64,000 nucleotides of DNA from Agarophyton chilense (taxonomy: Eukaryota > Rhodophyta > Florideophyceae > Gracilariales > Gracilariaceae): positions 1 through 64,000 of the forward strand of contig JARGXX010000018.1 of the NCBI GenBank assembly GCA_030374765.1. Reading direction: 5' to 3'. The notes under the pieces were generated by a model, which saw only the letters and a list, made by a program, of their open reading frames with translations, was not told the DNA's origin and did no database searches. Numbering within the stretch: position 1 is the stretch's first letter; every line of letters begins with the position of its first letter. Made by a program: the position numbers and the translations under genes. Below are positions 1-11,353 of this stretch, piece after piece.

Positions 1-159
1 CGAACTTCATTGACATACATGTCAAAGCAATCCTTCCTGGTTCCCGTACCGTCGCACTACGTCAGGGGGGCGAATTGCCATTTTAGGTACTACGTAAACC
101 AAACGGGGATGGTTCGTCAAACCGAAAAAACCGATATCCACCGAAACGGTCTCCAACAA

Positions 160-3100
160 AGTGCGCATTGCCAAACAGGTTGTTATCCCGCCAATGCACC
201 AAATATTGGTACCGGTGTCGTATGCGACCCCCGGCCTGGTCATACTACAAAACCATCCGAAGTTAGCACATCGACACCTCACCTTGATTGCCGACGGGAT
301 TGTCGACAACATCCCAAATCAACCCTTTAAGGTGTGTCTCAGCAACTTCAGCAGTCACGACGTGAGTTGCCGAAAAATACCAATGTTGGTATCGCACTAC
401 CGGCACCACAAAGGGTCTTCACCGTAACTCACATTGATCTCGGCGAGATCGCCTTCGATAAGGAAGGGGGGTGCGTAAATGCGTCCACAACCACAAAGGT
501 ATCGATAAACACCCAATTGGAATCAAAACTAACCGATAAGGCATCGATAGACAAAGAAAAGGAACCTGACCCTGAGAGGAAATGGCAAGATACAGTCCAG
601 ATCGGTGAAAAAAAGGCCAACTGTGGGGCCGTATTATTGACCTTCTCAAGGAGTTCGAAACCATGTGGTCAGGCCAACTGGGCCAAATTAAGGCCACACA
701 GCATCGCATCGAGCTCCTCCCTGACTCGAAGCCGATTTATCAGCAAGCAAACCGTGCAGGTCCGAAGGCGAGAGAAGTAGAACTCAAAGAAGTTGAGCGA
801 ATGCTTCAAGAAGGTGTAATTGAACCAGCCAACTCAGATTGGGCTAGTCCCGTGGTTCTGGTTCAGAAGAAAGGCGATAACCGTATGAGGATCTGTGTGG
901 ACTATAGAAGGCTCAATAGCGTGACCATCAGGGATTCGTACCCGATACCTAGAATGGATGAGTGCATTGACTCCTTGATAGATGCGCAGATATTTACCAC
1001 GTTGGATGCCAACTGTGGTTACTGGCAGGTACCCGTAGGTGAGGAAGATCGAGAAAAAACGACCTTCACGTGCCATGCAGGTTTTTTACGCTTCGCGCGG
1101 ATGCCTTTCGGGTCGCGCAATGCTCCAGCCACCTTTCAAAGGGCGCTGTACATCATCCTTTCGAAGGTTAAAAGGACAACCGCCTTGGTATACATCGATG
1201 ATGTAATCATCTACTCCAGATCGGTAGAAGAGCATTTTGCTCACTTGCGCACCGTACTAACCCTCCTAGCTGAGGCGGGGTGACGCTGAAGCTGCGCAAA
1301 TGCGTCTTCTTTACCAGAACGGTTGAATACCTGGGCCATATCATAGGCCCTGGTACCCTATAGGTTGCGCCGAGCAACATTGGAGCCGTACAGGATGTCA
1401 AGGTGCCACGATCCCAGACAGATGTACGATCCTTTATAGGTTTATGCAACGTCTATCGTCGCTTCGTCAAGGGATTCGCAAAAATAGCGGCTCCCCTCAA
1501 CAAGAAGCTCCAGAAAGGTGAACCGGAACGGTTTGAGAATCTATCGAAAGACGAAATGGATACCTTTGAGGAATTGAAACGAGCGCTGTTGTCGCCGCCA
1601 ATCTTAGCGTTAACGAAGACAGGTCTACCGAACACGCTGGATACAGATGCATCCCATGCGCAAATTGGTTGTTGTCTCATGCAGGAGCAGCACAACGGAG
1701 ACAAATTACCAATAGGATACTGGAGCCGCTCTATGAATGCGGCGAAGCACAACTACAAGGTAACCGAGAAGGAATGTCTAGCAGTAGTGTGGAGCGTTTT
1801 GATGCTCCGTCCATACCTTTATGGTAGGCGCTTTACGTTGCGCACGTACCACGACGCCTTAAGGTGGATCCTCGGACTCGCAGATGCGTCTGGTAGACTT
1901 GCCTGTTGGAGGTTGAGACTGTCGGAGTTTGAATACGACGTATAGTACCGTCCAGGTATCAAGCACAACATAGCCGACGCTATATCACGCTTAAACACCT
2001 CAGGGTTAGAGACAGAACCGGTGGACGATGATATACCTTGCTTATTGGTGTCATCAAACCAAAATGGTACCGGCGAACACCTAGAAGGGTGTTGGGACTT
2101 ACCTGAAGAAGGTGCTTTGTGGAACACCGAGATGGCCACGCAGATACTGACCCAAGAGGAAACGAACGTCATGCCCGTAACCCGAGAGTAATTTCTACGA
2201 GAAGAGGCCCAGGATGCGTACTGCAGAACCCTGGCTGACCAAATTGGGTTCAAATGATCACCGTTCGATGTGGACCACAATGGGTACATCGTGAGAAGGT
2301 CAACCTTGGATGGTAGCCTTCAAAAGGTGGTTCCGAAGGCACTGCGCCCGAGAGTCTTGTATCTCGAACACTACCCGCGACAATCGGGACACCCCGGTGC
2401 CACCAGGATGTATTACACTTTGAGGCAACGGTTCCATTTGCTTCAGATGGCCCATGATGTCTATACCTTTGTAGGTTCATGCGAATCTTGTGTTCATACC
2501 CGCGGTGGTATTCGAAAGCATCGAAAGTACCTCAGGTTGTTTCCAGCGGCGGGTCCACTGGAATTTGTTGCGATAGACCTTCTAGGACCACTTCCCAAAA
2601 CCAAGAATGGGTATCAGCACATCTAGTGATCACAGACAGGTTCTCGAAGCTCACGAGAGCGATGCCTTTAAATGAGACGAAGTCAACCACGCTGGCGATT
2701 GCGTTCCTCAACAATTGGATCTACCCGTATGGTGCACCACTGTACGTACTTACCGAGAATGGTTCAAACTTGGCATCGAAGTTCTTCGAAGCGGTCGGTA
2801 ACCTCTTGGGTATCAAGCATTATTTCACTACTGCCTACCACCCGCAGACGAACGGACAGGTCGAGCGCTTTAACCACACATTGGTATCAAGGCTACGACA
2901 CTTTACGGAAGAGCACCAAACTGGGTGGGATGAACTGGTGCGACTGCTCACCTACTCCTATGACCTTCAGGTACACCGGTCAACGCAGACCACTCCCTTT
3001 GATTTGGTCTTTTCGCGACACCCCCCAGGTATTGTAGTGCAGGGAGATCATACCAACAGCACTGCAGCGGGCGCACTGACCCCTGCCCAGGTCAAGCGGA

Positions 3101-3894
3101 ATACCCTTGTGAGGTTGACGAGGGCTCTCAAACATGCAGAGAGCCGCCTCACTGCAGCCCAGAAACGCTACAAGGCCGACTACGACCGTAGGGTAACAAA
3201 AGTGGTCTCTGTATCTTCGGGACAATATGTTTATATAGATAACCCACCTTCAGGTAAAAGACCACGACCGGTTGATGAAGCAGACGACGAAGCCACTGAC
3301 AGAGATATCAATTCTAAGCTTCTACCCAAATCAATGGGGCATTATAAGGTATTGAACGCATCAGACCACACCGTTACGGTTGACCAAAATGGAATACCGA
3401 ATACGATATCAATTGACCGTGTTACGGTAGCACCTGAAACGGTTCAACAACGCATTGAGGGGGGTACCTCAGCCCGAAAGCCCAGAGTGGTAGCTCTGCG
3501 CACTCGACCCTCGGAGGACCCCACCCCAGTTGAGGTGAATGATGAACTACAACGGGATGATCTGGATTACAACCCTCTAACAGGGACGGAAATGGAATCT
3601 CACACGGTAACAGCGGGAGCTCCCGACCCGGCTCTTAAACACGAAGCTCCAAACTCTGAAGACATGAACCCTCGAGGTAGCGTTCTTCCGAAAGATCAGG
3701 ACCAAACCTCAGAGAAATTTCCCGTAGACCGTTTGGTGGGCCACACGCGAACCTACGATGGTCTGAAGTACACCATCAGGTGGTACGGCTGGGGCCCAGA
3801 AGTATACACCCTCGAACCAAGAGCCGCAATACCCCCACACTTCCGTATCAGGTATTGGCGCCGTCGCAAGGAGCCGATGCCTGCAGACGGCTAA
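160..3894 (+). pseudogene. pol: Ty3/gypsy pol of element A: RT, RNase H, integrase, chromodomain
   Basis: Conserved landmarks give the domains. The PR-RT linker lies near 160-420. RT spans about 700-1290 with TTLDANCGYWQVPV, MPFGSRNAPATFQRA and the active-site box VYIDDVIIYS. RNase H spans about 1590-1960, with LDTDASHAQIG and KECLAVVWS. The integrase zinc region lies near 2370-2520 and the integrase core near 2560-3000, with YHPQTNGQVERFNHT. A chromodomain-like tail lies near 3720-3890 (YTIRWYGWG). The product would copy element RNA to DNA and insert it, the chromodomain steering it to chromatin. The copy is broken in a few places and is treated as a fossil. Confidence 0.85.
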
Positions 3895-3921
3895 CGATAA
3901 ACCTTGGTGATACTCAGGCCT

Positions 3922-3940
3922 AAGGAAGGGGGAGAAAAGA
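3922..3940 (+). other. Purine tract just after pol (polypurine-tract-like)
   Basis: Nineteen consecutive purines, with a run of five G, lie 28 bases after the pol stop. In most Ty3/gypsy elements the polypurine tract that primes plus-strand DNA lies just before the 3' LTR. Here no LTR follows. The antisense block and a second purine tract (7201-7214) come first. It may be an internal or ancestral polypurine tract, or chance. Confidence 0.4.
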
Positions 3941-4243
3941 CGTCGTTTTCCGCAGAAGGTTGACGCATATGCGTGTCGGATTACCTACAATGGAGGACAC
4001 GAAAGAACAACCAAATGTAACGGTAGAGGAGACAAGAAGAGATAACAATTTACTTTAAGAAGGACCTGTCGGTTTAGGAGCAATGGAATCAGAAGGACCC
4101 GTGTTATTGACTACCCACGGAGGAAAACCTGCGGAAATGCTAGAAGCCATCGACCTAAGATTTAGCGAAGGAGCGGTAGCCCCGCCACCGGGGAGAGGAG
4201 TCGAAACCAAAAGAGGAGGAACGAAAGGAACCGCCGGAGCAGG

Positions 4244-6583
4244 TTACAAAACCGCAGGGTTCAAGTTAGCACCTAGAAGGGGATCTGTCAAAGGATCAGA
4301 TGGCGCAGCAGCAGAGACGCTTGCCATATTGGCAATTTGACGGGTGGCCAATTGGTACATGTCCAACTGGAACTGATTCCGGAACTCACCAGGTAGGTTC
4401 AGCGCCTTCATGTATTGCGCATGGCGCTGCAGCAAACCTTCAAGGAGCGATAATGCAGCAACCACGGAGGTAGGCCCAGCCCTTTGAAAGTTGGTTACGC
4501 AAGCCTGACGAATTCGAGCGAGCAAACCGACAACGGCCGGAGATTCCATCGTTGGTTAAGGCGGAGGACGAGCAATACCCGCCAACAGAGGTCGAACCGG
4601 ACCAGCATCCCGCGAGGAGCTCTGTTGAGTAGGAGTCACAGTCGTAGGGATAGGCGACTCACAACCTTGAGGTAACGGCTCGGACGGAAAGGGACCAGTA
4701 TAACGACCAACTGGTGTCTCCACAGTACCATGATAAGGTTCGGGGCTCGCGGGTGCTCCATAAACAGGAGGCTCCCCGGGATAATATTGGGCGTGGCGAG
4801 GCACAATCTTCCAAATTGCGGGATCGAATGCCTCCCAACCTTGATGGGAATCCCAATGGTAATTCTTGATCTGCTCGAGATACGAGTCCAAATCCTTCAC
4901 GTTATAATCGGTCCCCTCCACGATGTTCTCGAAACCAAATCGGGAAATATCCTGGGCAACCCTCGGAGGTATGAAGAAGATGCGACCTACAGCTTGAATA
5001 CCATCTCGGTATATGTCAAAGTCGGGATTGAGACAATCCTAATCGATACCGTAACGGGCGAACTCCAGAGCCAGGATGGCAACCAACACGGCCCACTCCG
5101 AGAAGGCAATAAACCAAATCAGGTAATACCGCTCTAGGTTCCGGTAAATCTGACTCCCGAAGTACGCCAAAACTGGCGGAGTGGGCACGCTCAGCGATAA
5201 CGGAACCTCATAGGACTCCCACCACTCTGGTCGAAGCACGTACAAATCGCGTCTGCCCTTCGTAGGTTGTGAGAAGTACTCCACGTTATGAAACATATGT
5301 ATAACGCGAGTGTAAGAGTTGCGAGTGCGAACGCAACCCTCCGTCACTGCATCTTCGCCCCACCTACTACGGTCAGCCCAATTGATAGTGGAGAAAGGCC
5401 GAATCAGGGAAACCAAGTTAGGTGAGACCGGAAGGTAAGTCTCCGGAATAGACGGGTATTGGCACACTTGCACCACCAATAGACGGTAATAATCGAGCTC
5501 CGTTTCGATGCGCACATACGCCAAGTCGCTCGAATATATCGGCGGGATGAAATACCTCAAAGGTGTATGACGCTGCCGACTCTGGTAAGATTCCAGTCGA
5601 CCCTGACGAGGTTGAGACTCTTGGTCCCGTTTCTTCAAAAGCAATGGAACGGAGCGAAGGCGCTCGCAGCCCCAACGGGACAAACCCCAGTAGGTATCCA
5701 ATTGCGGTCTGGTAAGAGCTGCCAACAATGACCAATTCCCAACCGCCACAGGCCAATCGTGCTTCAACAGGTCATTGTTCGTCACCTGGTTGAAGGTAAT
5801 ACCAAAAGGTCTATCCTGACTCGTCGTCCGGTTCGCCGCACCGAACGCGACATTATGAGCTAAACTGGTTTGGGTAGGCGAAGGAAGTCCACCACTGCGT
5901 TGGTACGGGTCAGCCAGAGTCCCAGGGGAGAACTGAGTCGCAGGGACCGGCATGCTGCGAAACCCAATGTTGGTAGGCGTTCGCGAAGTCAAACGAGTCA
6001 CCCTCTTGGTAATACCACAGCTTCCACGGCCAAGACATGGGCCGCTACCTGACATGGTTGGGAAGGCCGTAGCTCGACCCGACGAACGAGGTGATGCCTC
6101 GAACTCCACCGCCGCGGTGAAGACCAGCAGGTATTCATCCTTCTGAAGTAGAGCCTCCTCGGTCCGTTCTGAGGAGACGGCCAACGGATCCAACCTTCCC
6201 TGTAGTACCAACACTGACCTTTCGGGTACAACAGTGGCCGGCGTGCGGTCGCGAGCGGGTCCAGGCCTTTGAGGTATCGTGGAACGGGACCAATCCGACC
6301 TTAAAGGCATAACTGCAGGGGTATCAATCCCCTCGGAATCTCCAACTTCTTCAAACTCAATGGTAACAGGCATCTCACGTCTCTCGAGCGCTGGTGCTGC
6401 TTGTGGGGACGACCCACCCCTTCGAGGTATCGGTGACGAGTCCACGATGCGGCACGATGTGCACCGACGTGGTACCGTATGGGTTCGAACGCTTGCGCGG
6501 AGGCGGCGCGATCCTGTCATTTTCTTGATGGTAAACCGGAATGCAAAACCGGAAAAAGGTCGCGTAATTACTGACGGGGCCAC
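4244..6583 (-). CDS. Antisense coding-like block inside element A, function unknown
   Basis: Between pol and the 3' LTR the minus strand is largely open for about 2.3 kb. The longest single open frame is 5039-6583 (its first ATG is at 6520). Smaller ones lie at 4556-4921 and 4244-4549. I recognise no domain. The long frame begins basic and Ser/Arg/Pro-rich, has a middle rich in Trp, Tyr and Arg, and ends with a hydrophobic segment of about 20 residues (near YLIWFIAFSEWAVL) that could be a membrane helix or a buried core. The 4556-4921 frame is Pro/Gly/Tyr-rich. The last frame is an Ala/Leu/Gln-rich helical stretch. Extra ORFs, some antisense, are known in plant Ty3/gypsy lineages such as Grande. 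Whether this is one gene or several is not decided. The copy is broken in a few places. Confidence 0.5.
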
Positions 6584-7200
6584 TCAACACCAATAAGGTC
6601 TCACAACCGGAAGCTTCCACCACGGACCCAGGCCAACACCTTAATGGTTGTATCGACGCAGGCTCAGGCCCCACCGGCGCCACGAGTCAATCCTTACAAG
6701 GTAAACGAAACTGGAAAGGTCGAGAAGCCAGGAAACCTTCGGGGAAAAGCCGGACAAACGGTTACGGTCGCGACGCCGCCAATTCAGGGCAGTTCTACCT
6801 GAAGGGTTGTCGAGCAGTGGAAACGACCAGGCGGAACGGCGCTGCGCAGGGACCTAAGAGGGAACTGAAGTTTGAGTAACCAGGAAAAGGTGAGACACCA
6901 ACTTGGATAGACAGGGGGGGCTCCGCGGAAGCAAAATCGCAAGCAAGCATGGCCATTACCAAAACGGTGTTCTCGACCGCGCTAATTACACTGCATCGCC
7001 CTCACAACAGTCCCTATCTGAATTGTTGTCTCTCAATTCGTGCGCCGACGTCGCCGCGCGCACTCCCAAACCGATACTGGTGCCGAGTTCTGAACCTCAA
7101 GGGATCGCGCGCCGCGCGCAGACACCACTCCGATGCCCGCGCCGCTGTCGCTCGCCACACCTCTATAGGTTGATGGAAGGAGACACAGGGCGTACCTCAC

Positions 7201-7214
7201 GGGTAGAAAGGGGG
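7201..7214 (+). other. Polypurine tract before the 3' LTR of element A
   Basis: A G/A-rich run ending in five G (with one T) lies immediately before the presumed LTR start (TGTCG...). This is the expected place for the plus-strand primer of an LTR retrotransposon. Confidence 0.5.
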
Positions 7215-7216
7215 TC

Positions 7217-7826
7217 TGTCGTATAGTGGCAGAAGGTCTGACCTTTGAGGTTGTCAATATACTACACTGACCCTGTAGGTGATGGATGCGAGGGATCATC
7301 GGCCATGCAGCTCCGGGCGAGCTACCGTCTAGGTGTTGTCAGCCACGTGTAGTGTTGACATGTACCTTGTGGTTGAGAAATTGTTAGTACTTGTAATTGT
7401 AATTATATTTATTTTAGTACAGTAGTGGAGTGGCCACCTGGCACTGTAGCCCGTGCTGGCCCGGTCTCGGACACTAGGTCAAAGACCGTGCCTTGCTGGC
7501 ACCTCCCGGGTGAGCTGGAGAGTGCAGTCCACTACATATAGGGAACTGCCCCTCCCCCATCCTAATCTGATAAAGATAGGCACCACTTGGGTCGTGACTA
7601 TACCTTTTGGTTCATCGTTTCTCAACTACCCCACAGGCTTTCCTTCGCGTCTACGCCTACCATCTTTAACCTACACGGTATAGGCTAGTTGCCCCGCCGT
7701 TTGCCCCTGCGGGTTTTCACGGTGCCGTGTTACCATCGAGGTTCACTACGTCTACCTTCTAAGGTTGAGCGTCAACACGCTCCCTACGGTTGAGCGTCAC
7801 CACGCTCCCGAGATAAGACAGTAGCA
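7217..7826 (+). repeat. 3' LTR of element A (boundaries approximate)
   Basis: The start is placed at TGTCG directly after the polypurine tract. The end is placed at the CA near 7825, just before the truncated RT of element C. It lacks coding signal, contains TATA-like and A/T-rich segments near 7390-7425 and 7535-7580, and ends with two tandem hairpin units. The partner LTR is outside the window, so both ends are estimates. Confidence 0.5.
7763..7809 (+). repeat. Two tandem hairpin units in the LTR of A, period 25
   Basis: GGTTGAGCGTCAACACGCTC occurs at 7763-7782 and again, with one change, at 7788-7807. Each unit contains the inverted pair GAGCGT/ACGCTC (7767-7772 with 7777-7782, and 7792-7797 with 7802-7807), so the RNA could fold into two adjacent stem-loops near the LTR end. 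Confidence 0.75.
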
Positions 7827-10439
7827 TACCCTAGAGATGATTGTACGACAGCGACGTTTGCTGCAGGGAGGTACAGGCTCGGAAAACCATTTCCAAGCTT
7901 GCACGCAGACTGCATTTGCGAAAGAAGTGCCCAACCTCATTCAATGGATAGACGACTTCCTGCTACACGCAAGAGACGAGGGCGAACTTTTAGTCGCCAT
8001 CGAGGAGTTTTTAGCAGTATGCCACCGATTTGGTTTCCAACTAAACACAAAGAAGAGTCATTTTTTTCAAAGAAGAGTGAAGTTCTGTGGACGTATCATC
8101 TCAGAGGACGGAGTACAGTATGACCTACGTTCATTCAAGGTTCTCATCGACATGAAAGCTCTGAACACCGCAAGTGAGCTACAGCAACTGCTCTACGCTA
8201 CTAAGTGGATGCATACGCCTATCCCAGACTACGGCAAGAGAGTAGAACCATTGCGAGATCTCATGGAAAAAATGTACAAGGAAGCGGGGTCACGAAAGAA
8301 GAGTGCAGTAAGAAAATCAGCGTACTTGAAAAATGGAACCCCATGCACCAGGTCGCGCTTAACGATATCAAACGCCATCTCATCTCTGCAACAAGACTGT
8401 CCTATCCAAAAGAAGGATACACTCTCTGCCTGTTCACAGACGCTTCTGAAACCCACTGGGCCGCAATTCTCAACCAGATCCCGGAAGAGCGTCGCAAACT
8501 CGACCTCGGGGACCAGAACCATAGGCCCCTCGCATTCCTTTCTGGAGTGTTCCGCGGCGCCGCAGAGCACTGGAGCACCCCGGAAAAGGAAAGATTCGCT
8601 ATTGTGGAGGCTATGAGTAAGCTGGATTATCTCGTATCCGGTCAGACGGTCTCGATTTTCACGGACCACGCAAACCTCTTCAACATGTACGACCCGTACG
8701 GAAGAAACCCCGGCCCACCACTCCACACGGCTAGAAAGCTGATGAGATGGGCGAAGAAGCTCAACGGTTTCAGGTACATCATACAGCACCTACCGGGGGA
8801 ACGGAATGCTTGGGCTGATATGACGACACGTTGGGCCGTAAAACGTCCTGACAAAGTCAAAGTAGCCACTCTGAGGGCACGAAATACTGTTCTCATGGCC
8901 CCAGTAAGTCCCGAACTGAAGCCGAAACTCGACTGGCCCAACCTCAAAGACCTGGGGAACTCACAACGTAGCAGTCCAGAGAAGCCACCCAGCAGTTTCA
9001 AGCAGAATCAAGGCATTTGGAGAAACAGTTCAGGGCGTATATGGGTACCGAAGTCAGCAACATTGTGCAAGCTAAGAGTTTTGATCGCAGCCCACACCGG
9101 ATCCACAGGACACCGAGCAAAGGAAGTGACAAAGGCAAACATCGAGAGACATTTCTGGTGGGCCTGCATGGACAAAGATGTGAACGACTTCGTGGCATAC
9201 TGTATCCACTTCCTCGCTAGTCACCCAGGATTTATCGTGCCAAGGCCTCTTGGGTCTGCGATCCATGCTACGAAACCCAACGAAGTAATCCATTTCGACT
9301 ACTGCTATATTCGAAAAGGAGAGAAGCATGACATCTACGTTCTGGTGATCAAAGACGACTTCTCTGGCTACCTATGGCTGGTACCGAAAACCGAAGCAAC
9401 GGCTGAAGTAGCCGCTGAACTGCTTACAAAATGGTTCGCCACCTTCCGGAACGTCGAGGATATGGGTGTCCGATCAAGCCAGCCATTTTAAGAACACGGT
9501 GACGCGTAGTCTCAAGGATCATTTGCACACTCAGCATCATTTCACACTGGCCTACGCACCATGGAGCAACAGTACAGTCGAGGTAGTGTGCAGAGAGCTT
9601 GCAAGAGCGGCAAGAGCACTACTGTCAGAGTTTCAGCTTCCATTCGCCTCATGGCCCAGTTTGATGTCACTGGTACAGTCAGCACTGAACAACACTCCAT
9701 TGAATCGATTGAAGAATCGATGTCGGCTCGAAGTATTTACCAGGCTGAAGCAGGACGGCCCATTCGCCGGACTCACTGAACGCAAAGGAGAGTTGGAAAC
9801 TGTGTCCATCACCGAGGCACAGATTAGGCAATTGCGAGAATTCGACCGGTGCCGAGAAGCAATGGAACGCATGCACCGAGACGTCGCCACAGCTTCAAGC
9901 AAGAAACGCAAAGCAGCGGTAGAATCACACAACCGGAAAACGGGAGTACGCAAGGTGATCTTTTCTGAGGTCGTTTTTGTGTTGAAAGGATTGCTACAGA
10001 AGAAAATGAAAAAAAGCTCCCGCTACACTGGACAGATCCGTATCCAGTGACAAGCTGCAATGGCGAATATATCTTCGAAGTTGAACATTTGATTTCAGGA
10101 AAGAAGGAACTAGTGCACGGCCGTCAGTTGAAGTTTTTCCGAAACAAGAATTTTCAAATCACCGTAGAACTTCAAAATTACCTCTCCTATCAATACAAAG
10201 AGCTACTGGTGGTCAAAGAGTTCCAGGATATCAGAAAGGAAGACGGAAAATTGGATATCTTGGTAAAATTGAAAGGCTTTGAGGACAACGAAACCGACTG
10301 GGTCTCATTGGAAAGCCTACAACACGAAGTACCAGACTTGGTGTAAGAATATCTGGAACACGTCAGGAAAGACGGTACAACACGACAGAAGAGACTGGTC
10401 AAAATTTTATGACCAACCTTCCATATTCCTTTCGAAGAA

Positions 10440-10765
10440 TTGGTCATAGGGGGACTTTTGACCACCCACGAGCACATCTGGGATGTGTAGGTGCACCCCA
10501 AAGCAGGGTGCTGCGGATCTGGGTCGAAATAGCGCAACTGCAGCCCAGTGTGGACTGTAGTCTGGATTGGGATGCGGGAGTTTGGACTGCGTAGGACTTT
10601 GAATTAGACAGCTTCTGGACGACAGTGACACCTACGCAGCGCACGCATCATAGAAAACCTAGAAGCGTAACCAACGAGCTGGTCCTGGAGCACCACAGAC
10701 TACTATATAATAAAGAATACCAGACTCTGTCAAAGAGTCTGGGGGCATCCGACACAGCGCGAAAC
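10440..10765 (+). repeat. Probable 3' LTR of element C (approximate)
   Basis: Non-coding sequence follows the chromodomain and a short G-run (CATAGGGGGA, 10446-10455). It has a TATA-like stretch at 10701-10714 followed by a perfect stem-loop, CCAGACTCT/AGAGTCTGG (10720-10728 with 10734-10742). A candidate end is the CACA at about 10755. No partner LTR is present, so the limits are estimates. Confidence 0.4.
10720..10742 (+). repeat. Perfect 9-bp stem-loop downstream of a TATA-like box
   Basis: CCAGACTCT and AGAGTCTGG are exact reverse complements separated by 5 bases. They lie 6 bases after a TATA-like tract (10701-10714), about where LTR transcripts would start. The LTR of element B has a similar AGAGTCT...AGACTC stem. 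Confidence 0.7.
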
Positions 10766-10770
10766 TTCTC

Positions 10771-11353
10771 TTGGTTCCCAACCTTTTTGCTTCACGTGCG
10801 ACGAGCACGAATCGCGACACGTCAACATCCATTCGCATAGGTGCAGAAGTATCTGACATGTCCATTCGGAGCTCCTTCTCGATGAGGGCGTTGAGAGTAG
10901 GGAGAGAGATCATATTCTCCTTGAACGTTGATCGCTCCTCCAATAATGTGCCCAACATTTCATCGGTAATCATTTCAGGGTCGGTGAGACCGGGGATGAT
11001 GTTGAGGTCAATGACTGATTTCAACCATGCGGGGTCAACGCAGAAGGTGAGATTGACTGGCCGAACTGGCTCTGTGGTCGTGGAATCTACGATGGCAGTT
11101 TGCATAGCTCGGGATGTGATTTCCTTCCCGTACTGACCGTACAGACCCAGAAATTTCCTGATCAGAGCAAAATCTATGCGAGCAATCTTGGAATGGGTGA
11201 TCGAGATCGAAACGAAATATGGTTCTTGATAGTTGACCGTCGATTGAGCCTTCTCCATGTGGCTGCCGCTTTCAGGGATTGCCTGAGAGTCAGATGTCGC
11301 GACCGAACAAAAAAACTTGAACGTTAAACTGTTATAGTGAATCCAGTGATCAC
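10771..11353 (-). mobile_element. Ty3/gypsy fragment D: gag N-terminal region
   Basis: A minus-strand reading frame ending its recognisable part near 10771 matches the gag-like start of element B (24450-24704). Shared features include VDSTT, PVRPVNLTFCVDPAWL versus PVRHVNLSYCIDPEWL, and the closing EKELRMDMSDTS versus EKDLQMDMTDPS. D is therefore a member of the B/C lineage in the opposite orientation, cut after the start of gag. The frame's last residues toward 10659 run into element C's tail and are not gag. It lies head-on against C and is a truncated fossil. Confidence 0.7.

Larger units (their letters stand above)
1..7826 (+). mobile_element. Ty3/gypsy LTR retrotransposon A, 5' end outside window
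   Basis: A Ty3/gypsy element whose gag and protease lie beyond the left edge. In order it shows the linker after protease, reverse transcriptase, RNase H, integrase and a chromodomain (about 160-3894), a purine tract, a block of minus-strand coding-like sequence (4244-6583), a second purine tract (7201-7214) and a 3' LTR (about 7217-7826). The order PR-RT-RH-IN is that of Ty3/gypsy (Metaviridae), and the chromodomain places it near chromoviruses. It is a fossil copy with a few breaks in pol. Its right end abuts a 5'-truncated relative (element C), suggesting that A inserted into C. The left end and target duplication cannot be seen. Confidence 0.85.
7827..10770 (+). mobile_element. Ty3/gypsy element C, 3' part only
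   Basis: The coding signal begins inside RT at the position where A's LTR ends. It runs through the RT end (FLLHARDEG, 7837-8300), RNase H (about 8400-8870, with LCLFTDASETHWAA and NAWADMTTRW), the integrase zinc region (about 9080-9220), the integrase core and C-terminus (about 9270-10030) and a chromodomain (about 10200-10346, LVKLKGFEDNETDWVSLE). It is of the same lineage as element B: RT, RNase H and integrase motifs match block by block. The missing 5' half probably lies beyond A, left of the window. It is a broken fossil. Confidence 0.8.

Noticed and set aside
4083-4340. Plus-strand 85-codon frame rich in Gly/Arg after pol of element A
   Set aside because: It lies opposite the better supported minus-strand frame at 4244-4549, has no recognisable motif and looks like its shadow.
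5039-6583. Envelope-like protein suggested by the hydrophobic segment in A's antisense frame
   Set aside because: There is one hydrophobic stretch only, no signal peptide or cleavage site, and it lies on the strand opposite to pol. Composition alone does not support an envelope.
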